From Larus michahellis (lineage: Eukaryota > Chordata > Aves > Charadriiformes > Laridae): a stretch of 64,000 bases of DNA. The stretch lies in contig NC_133906.1 of the NCBI RefSeq assembly GCF_964199755.1, positions 13,303,378 to 13,367,377 on the forward strand, written 5' to 3'. The position numbers and the translations under genes are program-made. The notes beneath the pieces were generated by a model. The model did no database searches. It saw nothing but the letters and a program-made list of their open reading frames with translations, and was not told the origin of the DNA. This document shows positions 48,746 through 61,000 of this stretch, in pieces (position 1 is the stretch's first letter; every line of letters begins with the position of its first letter).

Positions 48746-49070
48746 TTCATACAACCACCTGGAAGGAGGTTGTAGAGGGGTGGGGGGTCGGTCTCTTCTC
48801 CCAAATAACAGGCCATAGGACAAGAGGAAATGACCTCAAGGTGCACCAGGGGAGGTTTAGATTGGATATTAGGAAAATATCTTCACTGAAAGAGTTATCA
48901 AGCATTGGAACAGGCTGCCCAGGGAAGTGGTGGATTCGGCATCCCTGGAAATATTTAAAAGCTGGGTAAAGGTGGTGCTGAGGGACGTGGTTTAGTGGTG
49001 GTTTTGGCAGTGTTAGGCTGACAGTTGGACTCGATCTGGAAGGTCCCTTCCGACCTGGACGATTCTATGA
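48746..49070 (+). mobile_element. CR1 LINE 3' end next to the SEPTIN8 promoter
   Basis: About 325 bp of 5'-truncated CR1 in plus orientation: TTCATACAACCACCTGGAAG, AGGACAAGAGGAAATGACCT, TTGGAACAGGCTGCCCAGGG, AAGGTCCCTTCCGACCTGGA and terminal GATTCTATGA. It is diverged from the copies at 31983-32209 and belongs to a different or older CR1 subfamily. It ends about 410 bp before the SEPTIN8 start codon, at the left edge of the CpG island. Confidence 0.87.
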
Positions 49071-49099
49071 TTAATGTCTGTGTTAAGGTTTTCTGCACG

Positions 49100-49780
49100 G
49101 CTCTCTCTCAGCCCCCTCCACCTGCGGAACGCCATCAGTGCCGTGTCCCCCTCCCCGCACCTCCCACCCTGTCCCTGCGGCCGACGCCGGTCCCGAGGGG
49201 GGAAGCAGAGACGCCCGGACCTTCCTCGGCTCCGTGTCCCCCCTGCGGCAGCGGACGGGAGGGAGGGAAGGGGCCGGGCTAAAGCCCGCCCGCCCCCGCC
49301 CAGTCCCGCCCCCGGCCGGTGCCGGTGCCCGTCCCCCGGTCGGTCTGTCGGTCCGTCGGGCGGCGCCTGCGACGGGCGGAGGGGAGTTTCCAGGAAGTGG
49401 CCATATTGGATCCATTCAGCCGCATCCAGCCGCGGCGGGGAGAGCCGCGCTCCCGCCGCCGGAGCCGCGCCAGCCCCGGCCATGGCCGCCACCGACCTGG
49501 AGCGCTTCTCGGTGAGCAGCGGCCCCGCTCTCCTGCGCGCCTCTCCTGGGGGGAATCACTGGGTGGTTTTTTTTTTCCTTCGGGGGGTGTGTGTGGAAAT
49601 TATGCAGGCGGTGTTGGGGCCAGGGCAGCCGGGGGGATGCTGTCAGCGGCCAGCGGAGCCGGGAGGAGGCGGGATGGGGTTGGGAGAGGGACGAAGCCGG
49701 TGTCCTCGGTGCGGGGAGAGTCCGTGCGGGAAGGTCCCGCCGGGGGCTGGGAGGCTCCGAGGCCCTGGTGCTCGGTCTGA
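49100..49780 (+). promoter_or_regulatory. SEPTIN8: SEPTIN8 CpG-island promoter
   Basis: GC-rich, CpG-dense DNA brackets the first coding exon. Several CCGCCC/CCCGCC (Sp1-type) boxes cluster at 49284-49314, and an ETS motif CAGGAAGTG (49391-49399) is followed directly by a YY1-type CCATATT (49401-49407) 75 bp before the ATG. No TATA box is seen. This is the usual composition of a broadly expressed gene's promoter. Confidence 0.75.
49482..49511 (+). CDS. SEPTIN8: SEPTIN8 first coding exon
   Basis: The ATG (GCC at -3 to -1, G at +4) opens the ten codons MAATDLERFS, which end at TCG|GTGAGC. This is the N-terminus and exon 1 boundary I know for vertebrate SEPTIN8 (phase 0). Septins are GTP-binding proteins that assemble hetero-oligomeric filaments at the cortex and membranes; the GTPase domain lies in later exons. 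I found no second exon (expected to begin NAEPEPRS) up to 64000, so intron 1 is at least 14.5 kb. The call rests on a ten-residue match plus the CpG island and the SHROOM1-SOWAHA-SEPTIN8 order, which together make it strong despite the short exon. Confidence 0.9.
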
Positions 49781-52700
49781 TGCTGAAACCGGTAACGAAA
49801 ACCTTCCGTGAGCGCTCCTTGGATGCCTGAGATGCTCACAAAGGGTGTCCCGTATCCCTGTGTCTGCAGGCATAGAGCACCCCGCAATGAGGGGCGGAAA
49901 GAAATGGGGTCAGACCTTCCTAAATAAGAATTGTTTACATACCACTGGTATCCAAACACTAAAACAGTGAGTAACTTAACGGTGTGTGTATAGTACTGTG
50001 AGAGGCACACTGATTCAAACACGGGCAAAGCAAACCCTTGAGGCTAAGTGGTCTCTGAGCCAATGTATGAAGAATGCTGTACAGCAAATATGGAGCGTGA
50101 CCTGTGCACCGCCGCCTCTCTGCAGCTCACATGTTGTATAACTGCTATCGGAAGTCAATCTGGCTAAAATCTGTGTCGGCTTCAAACTATTCTTTGTCTA
50201 AGGCTTGAGTTTTTTGTTGTCGTTGGACGGCTGTTGTGATTGAGTAACTCGGTGATGCATCTTGCAGCCTTTCGGAGCTAAAAACATTTTTACCACACTA
50301 AATAGCATGGCTCGCAAAAGTCAAAAATGTCTGGTGTGATATTGCTAAATAAATGGGAACAGCAGTGGTGGTTGTCTGAATTATAGGCATGCCGTTTGAG
50401 CACAAACAAGTCCCTGCTACTGTTTTCGCTGTAAACTACTTATTGCCAGGAATCTCAAACTCTGCTTCATTTCTTTGAATCCTGGCCCAAAAGTTTCCAG
50501 CTCAAGAATGAATTTGCAAGACTGTAACTTACTTAAAACTTGCATAAAGGAAAATTGATTGTGGGCTCTTATTTAAGAAAGCAAATGCTTCTAAACTCTG
50601 GGGAGAGCGGATTAAGGTAAAGCTTCAGTGTCAGGGAATGGGAACACCCTAACTGTCTCACTGCAATTCTTTTGGCATTTATATCATATGTAAATATTTC
50701 TAATGTTGATTTGGTGTGCCTGTGCAGATATTCATAGGTGTTACAGGAACCTAAAATACTGCGTAGCCTGGGAGAAAAGTAAAATGAATCTTGCATTCTT
50801 TGGTGTGGGTACTTGAATGCTTGGTGTACTTGTGCCAATACTCTGTCACTTTTATTTAAAAAAAGAAAGGGGGGAGTGGGGGAAGGGTGCTGGGCTCTCA
50901 TTTGGGCACCAAAGTGAAATGGCTGGGCTCCAACATGACTTTAGTGCCCAACTCCATTAGGAGAAAATCTGCTTACTTTGTGCGGGGAGCTGGGGAGAGT
51001 TTATAGGGATCTGCAGGCCCAGTAGATCTGGTGATGTGCTGATCTTTGCTTTGGACTAGTTTGCCTTTCGCCTGGAACCATGGATCTGGCAGAAGTGTGT
51101 GGGAGAGCAGCATCTCGTTTCCATTTGATGTAGGGCAGAGGACTGTCCCAGCTGCTGTTTCCTTTATCCTCAGCACGTGTCTCAGCTCTGATGCTGTTCC
51201 TCCACCAGTATCATAGAAACCTCATGATTAAGGTGTTCCGAGTTGTTCTTTCTGCGGGGTTTACAGCCTTCTTGGTGCCACTTTATATCACTGTGCCTCA
51301 GCTTCCTGAGCACAAAGTCTGGGTGGAAATAGCTCATTACTGCCAAGAAAAGGTGATGATAAATTAATTTACTTTTATTGTCTGTTTGTATCTGCAGTGG
51401 GAAGTAACGTTGAAAAAGCCTCTGAAGGAGGTTTTTGATATACAATAGGTCATGCTATTTGGATTGGTGAAGCTATTTATAAGTGTCCAGCTGACACTGA
51501 CATCCTGGAATGTAGTGACCCTTAGGTTTGGATAATGTGTTTTCAAAACTCCCCAGATGCACGCTTCCCTTGTACAGTCCTCCAGAACGCCTCTGTCTCC
51601 AGCACAATAAAGTTCCCTTGAAGTGCTGCTGTTGGAAATGACCAACAAAAGCAAATGAAAGGAAGCTCGCCCATAGAAAGCTGCCTCTAAGGCAGCAGAA
51701 TCACACCAGCGGTGCTCAAGACCGCCTTTGTTTTTGTGAATGTAGGGCTTGTAAGAGAGATTGGCTTCAGCCCCTGGAGACTGAAGTTTTCTGCAGATCT
51801 GCCCTGAGACAGTGTCTCACCACTGCTGCGTTTGGTACTTGCTCTGCAAGCATCACTACTAGATACCCGAGGCCAGTTGTCATCATTACAGTTACCACCA
51901 GAGTGGAAAGCAAGCTGATAAAGTTTGGTTTTATTATGAAATACTTTGTCACCAAAGCTCAGAGCTTCTCCATTGCCTGTTCTGGCTGGTGCTGAGCTAG
52001 CACACGTGTGATGACTGTGTGCTGGAGCAGACACTGGCAGTATTAGCAAAGATGTTGGTATGTTGAGCGGGAAACAGCCGAACCACCACGTGCAAGCGGA
52101 AGCCAGAAAGTGCGTGAAATGCAGCAGGGAAATGCAGAAGCTCTGGAGGAAGCTAGAAAAGCTGGAAGGAGAAGAAGTGATGGAGAAGCAACTGCAGATG
52201 CGTAGGAGAGTAAATGGGATGAGATGTGAGACTGAGACTGTAAGACTGTTTTGCTTTTGAGAAGCTTTTTCAATCCCCCAAATCTGTTGCTTTCTCTCTT
52301 TTAGAATAAAACCTGTCGACCTCCCGAAATGCCGTTGCTTAACGATCTGCATTAACCTATTGTCTGACTTGGAAGTGCAAAGGCAGCTGCTTGGTCTCTA
52401 AACTAGGCGGCCACGTGCTCTCAAACGCATGCATGTGAGGAGGAGCAGGTGTCCTCAGCCTTAAGGTTGGGCTGAAAGAAGAATTTAACATTATGCCATA
52501 AGTTTTAAAAATGTTGTCGCTCTTTGCTTTGTGTGCATACTGTGACGCTGTGCACGGACAAGGGATTTGGGCATGGTGACGCCCAGTGAAGAGTGCACAG
52601 CGTGCATGTAGCTGTGTGTGTGCTGTAGCTGCGGGGCAGCTGTCTATGTGCAGTCCCGAGAAGATGCCCCTTCATGTCAGTGATTGATAGCTAGGCTTTT

Positions 52701-53759
52701 ACTGGTAGCTTCACTGTAAATTAATGCCCCTTAGAAGATCTTGCCAGAAAAACCACCACTTTATATAGAGGAAAGACGAACAACATCTTCCTTGCTGGGA
52801 AGAGACAATGGAGTTTTTTTTGTCACAGGGAGCTGCTGAGCTGGGGGGGTCTGGCCAGTTTGGCAGCTTCGCGTGAGCGTTACCTGTTTACACACCACTG
52901 CCTTCTCGTGACCGGCTCCCAACTCTGTGGGAGGAGAGGGACCTTTGAACTGTGCCTGGTCCTGCCACAACGCCTGGGTTGCGATAAACTTCATGCATTT
53001 CTGCTGTTTTCTGTAAGCTTGTGTTTTCTCTTACTGACTGCACAGCCTGAACCCGCTCCCCTGTGTGAGGGGGCCAGTGTTACACCATAGTCCATGAAAG
53101 ACGGACATGAGGAGTGGGCTGAGAACAGCTCTGCGTACTGTGGCTGGAGCAGAGCAGTTGCCAGAAGACTTAATCGCTACAGGTCCTAAGCATAGGCTTA
53201 CATTTTCTTTTAATCAAACTCTTGAGGAAAATGTTTCCATGGCTCAATTCCAGTGGAAACTGGGGTTTGTTTGGATTCGGACATTCCTCCTGCCCTGTTT
53301 TTTGCCCAGCCAGCAGCACCATTTGGAATTTCCAGGGTTAAATTTCCTTGTCTGTTTTTGTCGTTCAATTATTTTACCTTTAGCCTGGAAAAACTCAAGT
53401 GATCCCCCATGCAGTGTGGAACATAAGTGACAGATTTTTCTCCAAGCTGGTAACACGCACCAGGAAGCGGGCCCAGCGGGAGCAGCCCTTTCCCTCCCTG
53501 CCCTGGCCAGCTCTTCTGCCTGTAGCGTATGCTTTTTTGGGAAGGAGGGATGGGGAAAATGGTCTTCCATGGGAGAAGACAAATTGGTGGTTGCCTCTCC
53601 GAGCCTCGCAATCCTTCCCCGGGAGGCTCGCCTGTGCTCAGACAGGAAGCCAGCCCTGACTGTTTCAACCGCAGGACCAATTAGCTCAACCACAGTCCAT
53701 CGCAGTTAAACACTTATTTTGAATGTATGTGCTGGGAACAAATGTTGCCCAGAAAAAGA

Positions 53760-53832
53760 TTTTGTTTTTTTGGGTTGGTGTTTTGTGTTGGGGTGTGTGT
53801 GTTTTTTGTTTTTTGGTTTTTTTTTTCCTTCC
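53760..53832. repeat. G/T-rich low-complexity tract
   Basis: Over about 70 bases the plus strand is almost entirely G and T, with GTGTGTGTG and several T6-T12 runs. It lies in SEPTIN8 intron 1. Confidence 0.8.
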
Positions 53833-56800
53833 CCGCTGTGGTTCTGTTGCTGTCGGTGAATCCGGAGCATCTCTTCCTCCTGCAGCAGAGATGCAACATG
53901 TTGTTCTGCGTGGGAGCTCCAGAGCTGCTCTTAACCGCTTATAATCACAGCGAGCGCCCAGGCGGTGGGTGGAAGGACGTGAGCTGGCAAATGCTGAAGC
54001 CGTGTGTGCCCTCTGCCTCGGCAAAACAAATGAAAGCCTGAAGAATAACTCTCTTTCAGGAGGCCGGCATGGTGTCAGGGCTCGTCATCAGTGCTGTGGT
54101 GGCAGCTGTCAGCCAGTCCCCAGCGTTGCTGGAAGGCCAAAAGCTCCCTAAATATTATCTTCTGTAGCAGAATACCAGTGCTGTTGCCAGCTGCGGGGAG
54201 AGACACAGCCCTGTCTCCGAGTGCCCCCGCTGTCCCCAGTCCCGTCGTCTCGAGGCACCACCGTGCAAACGGAGTGCTCTGGGGACTGGGCTGTTTGTCT
54301 GTCTGCAGGAGCAGTGGTCATGCTCATCTCCTTTCCTTCTCGGGCTCCTTTGGCTCAGAGGTTGGGAGGGGAAGAAATGGCATGATGCTAAATTGGCTTT
54401 TCATGGGTTGTGCAATTAAGAGGAGGAATCTGGGCGGCCATGGGACTGAGGGAGACGCACAGGGCGTGGGCACGCTGTTTCCATCCCGCCTGTGTGAGGT
54501 AGGGGCACATTTATGTGATTAACTCTGATTATTCAGAACATGTCCTGGGCACATCACAGGCTGTGGCTGGGAGAAGCTGTCCTGCTCTTTTCAGATTAGC
54601 TGCAGCCCTTAGAAATTATGTTGTCCTGTCCCGTGTTTGTGTTTTGATGAGGTGAGGCCTGTGTGTTTATGCACAGCCTGCTTGTTTGTCCCCTTCCCAT
54701 CAGTGTAGCAGCAGTGAGCTCTGGGTTTATACCTGAAACTTTGCATTTGTATTCATGTATCGTAGAAGCGTCAGATGGGGAGGAGAGCCCATCTCTGCTC
54801 CCACAGCAGCTCAAGTGAGAAAAAGAATCCTAAAGGTGCTGCTTCTCCTCAGTCCCAGCCAGATGCTTTGCTTCCAGAGCCTTTTCTCCGGCATAAGTGG
54901 CTGTGCTCGCCTCCGTCTTGTGACATGTGAATGTGAAAGGTGGAGCCAGACAGGGAATCTGCACCCTCCAAAATGGGGTGACAGTGGAGACTTTCAGAGG
55001 GCTGTGGGAGAACAACGTCAGTGAGAACCACAGCCTTCTCAGATACATCCCCGGTTGCTGGTCTCAGCTTACGGGCTGACCAGGGCCCATAGATGGGGTT
55101 GGGGTTGTGGAGGCACCACTGTTTAGATGTTCGGATTCCTTTGTGAAGCCAAAAAGCGTCTGTCTCCCACACACATGAAATTCCAGAGATGTCAGACGGC
55201 TAGAGAGAGGTTCCCATGGAGCACCCTGCCTCGGGGCTCTTGCCCTCTCTGGCTCGCACAGCCTCAAAACCAGATTGTCGCAGGGAGCTGTGGAGCGAGA
55301 GAGCCTGGGCTGGATTTCCATGGAGGGACTTCGGGCTGCTCCCATCCTCTCCTCGCCGCTGGATGAGGTGTTGTGATGAGTCTGTGCCACCACTGCATTA
55401 CGTGTGTGAGGAAGCATGTGGGGAATGCATCCAGAGTCCTCCACAGGCAATCAGCGTTTCGGCTGGTTCTTGCTGTAACGGAGAGGCAGGACACATCCGT
55501 TGGCTTCTGCTCGGCTGAGTTCATGTCTGCCTGCAAAGGACTGTACAGGCATGCCTTCAGCTGTGGGCTGGCGTGAAGCATGTTCCCGGAGCTCGTGGTG
55601 TTCATGCTAGAAAATCGAACCTTCCCGCAGCCAAGGTTGCTCAGGTCGGTTGCTGGGAGAGGAGACTGACCGCATGGCATTTAAATTGCATGTATATTCC
55701 TGCAGGTGCTTGGTGCGATTGTGGGGCAGCTCGGGTCAGAGGGACATTGCTGGGTCTCTGGTCCAGACCCTGCTTACAGCACGCTGCTCCGGATCTTGGG
55801 TCCTAATCCAACTCGATCCTGGCTTTCAGCTCTGCTGCAGTAAAAAGGTTGTCTGAAAAAGGGCTGCCAGAGCCGGGCTCCCAGGAACGCTCTCCTTCCC
55901 CCATCTTCTGCAGCAAAGATGTTTCCAGTTTGCATTGGTGATATAAGTTTATTCTGTAGTTTCGTACAGAATGAATAGTTCTTTCAGCTTCTCTTTTTGC
56001 AATGTACTTATTTCAGATAGAGGTTTTCTTTTCTTTTTCTATGGCCTTGAGTCTTCAGCTTAAAGGTATTCTGCGCTAATACACTTTGAGGCTTTCTGGA
56101 GGCATGTGTTAATAGGATATATAGCAGTCAGCTTATTAGCATGATGACTCTGGTGTAGCTCTTGGAGCTGAGTGGCTGGGATATGTAAAACTTCTCTTTC
56201 TGGTGTCTTCCAGGCAGTATTACGAGACTTGTCCAGTAGCTGGAAATGCTGTTTGTGGAGATGCTGTGAGATGGCTGCGTAAGACAAACTGGGAAAAAAA
56301 TCATGCAGTGGTGACCAAAACTCTTGGGTTCCCATTATATCTCTGTTTCCTTGTCTAAAAATATGCTGAATAATAGTATTTATTGTAATTGGGCAATAAA
56401 TTCTGGAAATGTATGTGGGAATTAGCTGTGTTTATTTTAAGTGGTAACTAAAACAAATAGTTGTGGTGGCTGATATCCAGCATGGCTTGTTTGGCATGAT
56501 GGGGATCCAGATCCTTTTTCCCTTTTTGACGTTTCTTTTAAACTTCCCCAAGCCTTTTCCATGCCACTCCTTAGGGGCAGGCACTCCATTTCTCTCTTGG
56601 CTTTGTCCCATGGCCATTTGTATGTGCCAGGTATCTCCTCCTCTTCCTCGTGGAGGGACGGTGGGGAAGGGAAGAGGTCCTGCTGGCCAGATCGGTTGAG
56701 TGCAAGCCGGGAATGCATCTGCTGCCTTGGGTGAACTTGGGAAAGTCTCTTAGTAGATAAGGTGATAAGATTAGTCTCTTGTCAGGGTTAATTGGGAAAT

Positions 56801-57216
56801 TCCATTAAATTAAAAACCTCAGCACCTTCTGAATAAATAATTTTGAAAAGAAACGAACTGGCGTAGTCTGGTGTGTTCTTGTTTATCTGTATTTTGGGTT
56901 CTTTTTTAAACAGGCTGAAGGAAGAGCTATGTTTGTGTTTTGGACTTTGGTTTCTTGATTTTGAATAGCTCATGGGGGATGGAATTCTCAGGCTGACGAA
57001 AGGCTGAACTTTCTCATCCTTCAAGGTCATTTTGAAGGAAATGTCTCTCATTTTTGGTTCCATAGTTTTCTCTGTTTTAACCAACTTTCCTTATTCTCAA
57101 AGGCAACATTCTTGTTTGCAAAACATTGTGTGCATAATGCCCAGCAAATCCTGTTTTGCTCCTTGGTAAACTCTCAGCTGGGGCTTGCGATAGGGACAAA
57201 ATGCATGTTTAATCCT

Positions 57217-57255
57217 TTCTTAATTAAGAAGGACCTCACAATTAATTAATTAAGC
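57217..57255. promoter_or_regulatory. Palindromic TAATTA cluster
   Basis: The perfect 14-bp palindrome TTCTTAATTAAGAA (57217-57230) is followed ten bases later by a run of overlapping AATTAATTAATTAA (from 57240). TAATTA is the core site for many homeodomain dimers. The cluster lies in SEPTIN8 intron 1; regulatory function is inferred from motif only. Confidence 0.35.
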
Positions 57256-58036
57256 TTCATAAATGTTATAGAGAAATAACTAAATAACAGCTTAAGAACA
57301 GGAAGCATGTGGGAATTTTACTTTTACTGTAAAAAGTCAGAGAGGAATTTAAGCCAGAAACAGTCAGTTTGTTTGCAGAAAATTAAAACCGATGTTGCAT
57401 TCACAGGTTGGGAATATCATCTTGGGTGTGTGTTGTATGAGAAAAGATGAGAAGCTTTACTCTCCCTTCAAACTTAGCTCCGAAATTCAGCAAAACCTGA
57501 TGTTTTAAGCCTGTGCCAATTCATTTGATTCTGTAGATGTGTGTAGGATTTCTATTTGATGTTTTGCAGGGTTTTTTGTGGGTTTTTAAGGAGGAAAGGC
57601 TGCTTGAGACTGAAGCAAAGCTGAAGGCAGTGTCTGCAGTTCATTTTAGCTCTTTGCTTGCAGATGTTCGAGTGAGCAGGCTGGCTGCAGAAGGGGAATA
57701 TGTTGAGTGTGCAGATCCCTGCTCCTGGCTCACTGCTGGGAGTGCTTCCCGTCCGGCGTGTTGCTGGGATATCGGTACAAGGTGTGCCGCAGGAATCAAA
57801 ACACCATTTGGCACCAGTGGCTTGGATACAGGAAAGCAGTTAAGGAGTTTGTCGAAGGAGTTCCTCCCTTAAAAGGAGTTTTGCTTTCTCACTTGAATCC
57901 CTGTCCACCTTCTTATGTGTAGGTGACTACAAGTGCGTGTTCAGCACGCTGGATTTTTACAGGTGTGCAGCACCGCCTTTTCTTCCCAGACTAGCCTGGG
58001 GCATATGAAACATTGATACTGGACCAGTGATTTTTT

Positions 58037-58056
58037 GTTTGTTTGTTTGTTTTTAT
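58037..58056. repeat. (GTTT)n simple repeat
   Basis: About four to five GTTT units in a T-rich context within SEPTIN8 intron 1. Confidence 0.8.
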
Positions 58057-61000
58057 TGTTTGTTTTTCCAAATGCTGAACATTGCTCTTCACAATGCCCT
58101 CACTGATTTTGGGGTTTATGAATAGCTCTTAAAAATGAATCCAAAAGCTTTCAAGAAAGGCATCACTTCAGCCAACGTAACCTTTAGTGAGCCCTACAGG
58201 AGAGAACCTCAGCTTTTGAGTCGCCTTGCCTCTGTAACGTAGAGTGGCTTTCAGTTTGATTTGGCATGACTTGGTGGTGACTCCATATCTGATTTCTTCA
58301 GTGATGTTTTTGCCTGCCTGGAGTGCAGCTGGGAGCCGGGAGGGATATGAATAAAGGCTTGAGTGTCTGGGAAAATTCTTGTCATTCTTAGGAGAGTGGT
58401 TTAAAGGGGGGCTGGGAATTGTGGGGTTTTTTTAGCGTGAGGTTTTCACTGGGGGAGACTACAGTGTGGGCTGGGAGCTTGTTGTGAGCATGAGGCAACT
58501 GGAGATGAGTGGCTGGAATGGTGTCCCGTACGTGGAGGGGTGGTTCAGATGTGGCTGTGCTCTGTTATGCTGTGTGTTGGAAAAGAGAAGGAAGCAAAGG
58601 CCATGGAGGCTTTGTCCTGCCATTGCTGGAAGGAAGGCCAGTGTTAGGCATTGCAGTGTTACCATTTACAGCTCTTCAGGGCTGCCATAGTGGGGAAAAC
58701 ACTTTTGCCCTCCCTGCACAGGCACAGTGAAGGCAGAGTTACTCATGCCATCTGAGATGTGTCCTGTTTGACTGGCCATGTACCACCACCAGAGTGGACT
58801 GGGAGTGAGAGGCAGCAGAGAAGCTGAAGCACAGCAGGTTGCTATTGTAAGACAAGTGGTAAATCAGTACAAACCCCACATCTAAAATTATTTCTGTAGG
58901 GTTTAGTTTTTTTTTCTTCCATTCTTCCCCCAGCCTGTTATTAAGTGCTCCACAATGGGGATCTGGAGTTTTGAGCACATGCTTAAGATTAACTGAAAAC
59001 CTTCAGAGTTGCGTATGTGCTTGCGCTTTGCAAATCTGCTTGAGATTAGGTGGTACTTGGGTGCAACAAGTTTAGCCTGAGAGGTGCTGAGATCTCCACT
59101 GGTCAGCCCCAGCTGAAAGTGTGCTTCCTTTCATCTCCAGTACCAAAGGCACCCACGGGGTCACGCGTACCGTGCCTAAGCCCTCTGCCAAGACTTACTA
59201 TGCTCAGCATCCTCTGACTGTTGTTAGACAACATCAAATCTAGTCTTATTACCTCTCTTCGGCCATCTCTTCCTGCTTAGTAGACTGTAAAGCGCGAGCT
59301 CATTCATCGGAGCTGTAATACATCTAATAGTCTTTAACCTGTGACTACAAGAAAGGTATTTTGGTGTGTGACAGTGTCTACTTTGAACGTTGCTAGCACC
59401 ACAGAGGTGCTTTTCAAACGTCAGTTCTGGTGCTGTTACTACCCCTCAGCTGCTGAGCTTGGCAAAAGAAGTGTTTTCTTTGTGGAAACTTCAGTCTGTA
59501 CTTGCTGCTATTTCTTTGAAAATGTCAAGTGGCGTTTGTTGATCCAGTATTCGGAGATGGGGTAGGATCTCCTGAGAGAAGTGACTTGCCAGAGTTTTCT
59601 GCATTGATCCAGAAACCGGGCCAAGCCCCAGGGAGTGCCTGCTTGGACAAATAAGCTGAATTTGGCTTCTGACGCTGTTTGCCCAAAGGTCTCTAGGCAA
59701 GCACTCAACTGCTCCATGACTCAGTTTACTTGTGAAATGACGATAAAACTACCAGCGCCTCTGCAAGGAGTCTTGCAGGGATGGATGTTTGGGGGATGTC
59801 TGGGGGAGGTCCCCTCAGCATCACGCAGTTGTGGGACTAGGGTAGGGACCCTGCATGTGCTGGACCCTGAAGCAGAGCACTCTGCTCTATGGATGTGTGG
59901 GCAGTTGGACTTGCCCCGTCGCCTGAACTGGTCTGAGAGGGGCAGAGCAATGCCAGCTGTTGGCAGTGTGGTTGCTTGGGGTGTCAGTGTGTGTGTGAGC
60001 CTGTGTGTGGGACCAGCTTTCCCTGCTTGGATTTAATAAACAGCCAGATCTCATTCAGTCCTTTCTCTGCTCAGTTGCAAATGAAACTCCTTGCATCAGG
60101 ACCAAATAATTTCCTGATTCTATGCATTTCCGTTCAGGAGACAAGGGAACAGCATCCTACAGACATCACTGGTATAGGTATTAAACTTCTGTTGCACGCC
60201 CTGTTGTGGCAGTGGATTGTGGATGGGGAATCAAGAAGGTGAAGTCATTGCTTTGTGACTAACAGCAGTCCCCAGCTGTGCTGGGTGCCCAGCTCTGCAG
60301 GGCGATGACTGCTCCATCCCGTCGCGGGAGCGCTGCCAAAGGTGCCGCAGCCGCGTGGAGGGGGGCCCATGGGAGCTTTCCCTGCTTTTCCTCATGCTGG
60401 TCTCTGAGTCACTCTGATCGGGGAGCTGCAATCTGTCTGCTAGCGCTATTTTATCTTTCTGTTTTGATTTGATTGTAAATTGGAAGGGAGAGGATCTGTC
60501 TGTGCTCTGCACTTTGCAGGGTGCCTGGCACGCTGATCCGTGACTCCATGTCTGCATGTGCTACTGCAGTGCGAAACGATGCGCCCGTGTGTATACCCAG
60601 TGCTACAGAGCTACTGCAAGGCGTTGGTGAGAAGGTAACGGACTGTACCCAGGTTGGAAGGGTTCCCGTGCTGCACAGTCCTGTGGGAGTTGGTATTATT
60701 TAAGTTCAAGATGTCATCCAGGATTGAGGAATTTATCGACAAAAGTGTGCCTCAGCAGTGGGAACTGAAGCGCTATGGAAAAGTGCTGTGCAGATGTTGG
60801 TTTGTTGTCTCTTGCTATTTTATAAGTGTGTGTGGAAAACGTAAATGGAAAAAGCTCAGAAGAGAGGGACCTGTGATACCGCTGCCTGTGAGCTCTTGGA
60901 ACAAAAAATCTCTCACCGGAACAGCCGTGCCTCTCCCCTGGGTGCGGGGCTGGCGTCTGGGGAGCTGCAGCCTGGCCACAGCTCCAGGACACCCCAGGTT

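Noticed and set aside
49401-49409. SRF CArG box in the SEPTIN8 promoter
   Set aside because: CCATATTGG has only five A/T bases between CC and GG; a CArG box needs six. A YY1-type reading fits better.
49074-49811. 245-codon plus-strand frame and antisense frames around SEPTIN8 exon 1
   Set aside because: CpG-island composition lowers stop frequency. The frame differs from the ten-codon SEPTIN8 start and shows only Pro/Arg/Gly low complexity.
60651-60670. Possible further CR1 end (GGTTGGAAGGGTTCCC)
   Set aside because: Only about ten bases match the CR1 terminus, with no flanking CR1 sequence or tail repeats.
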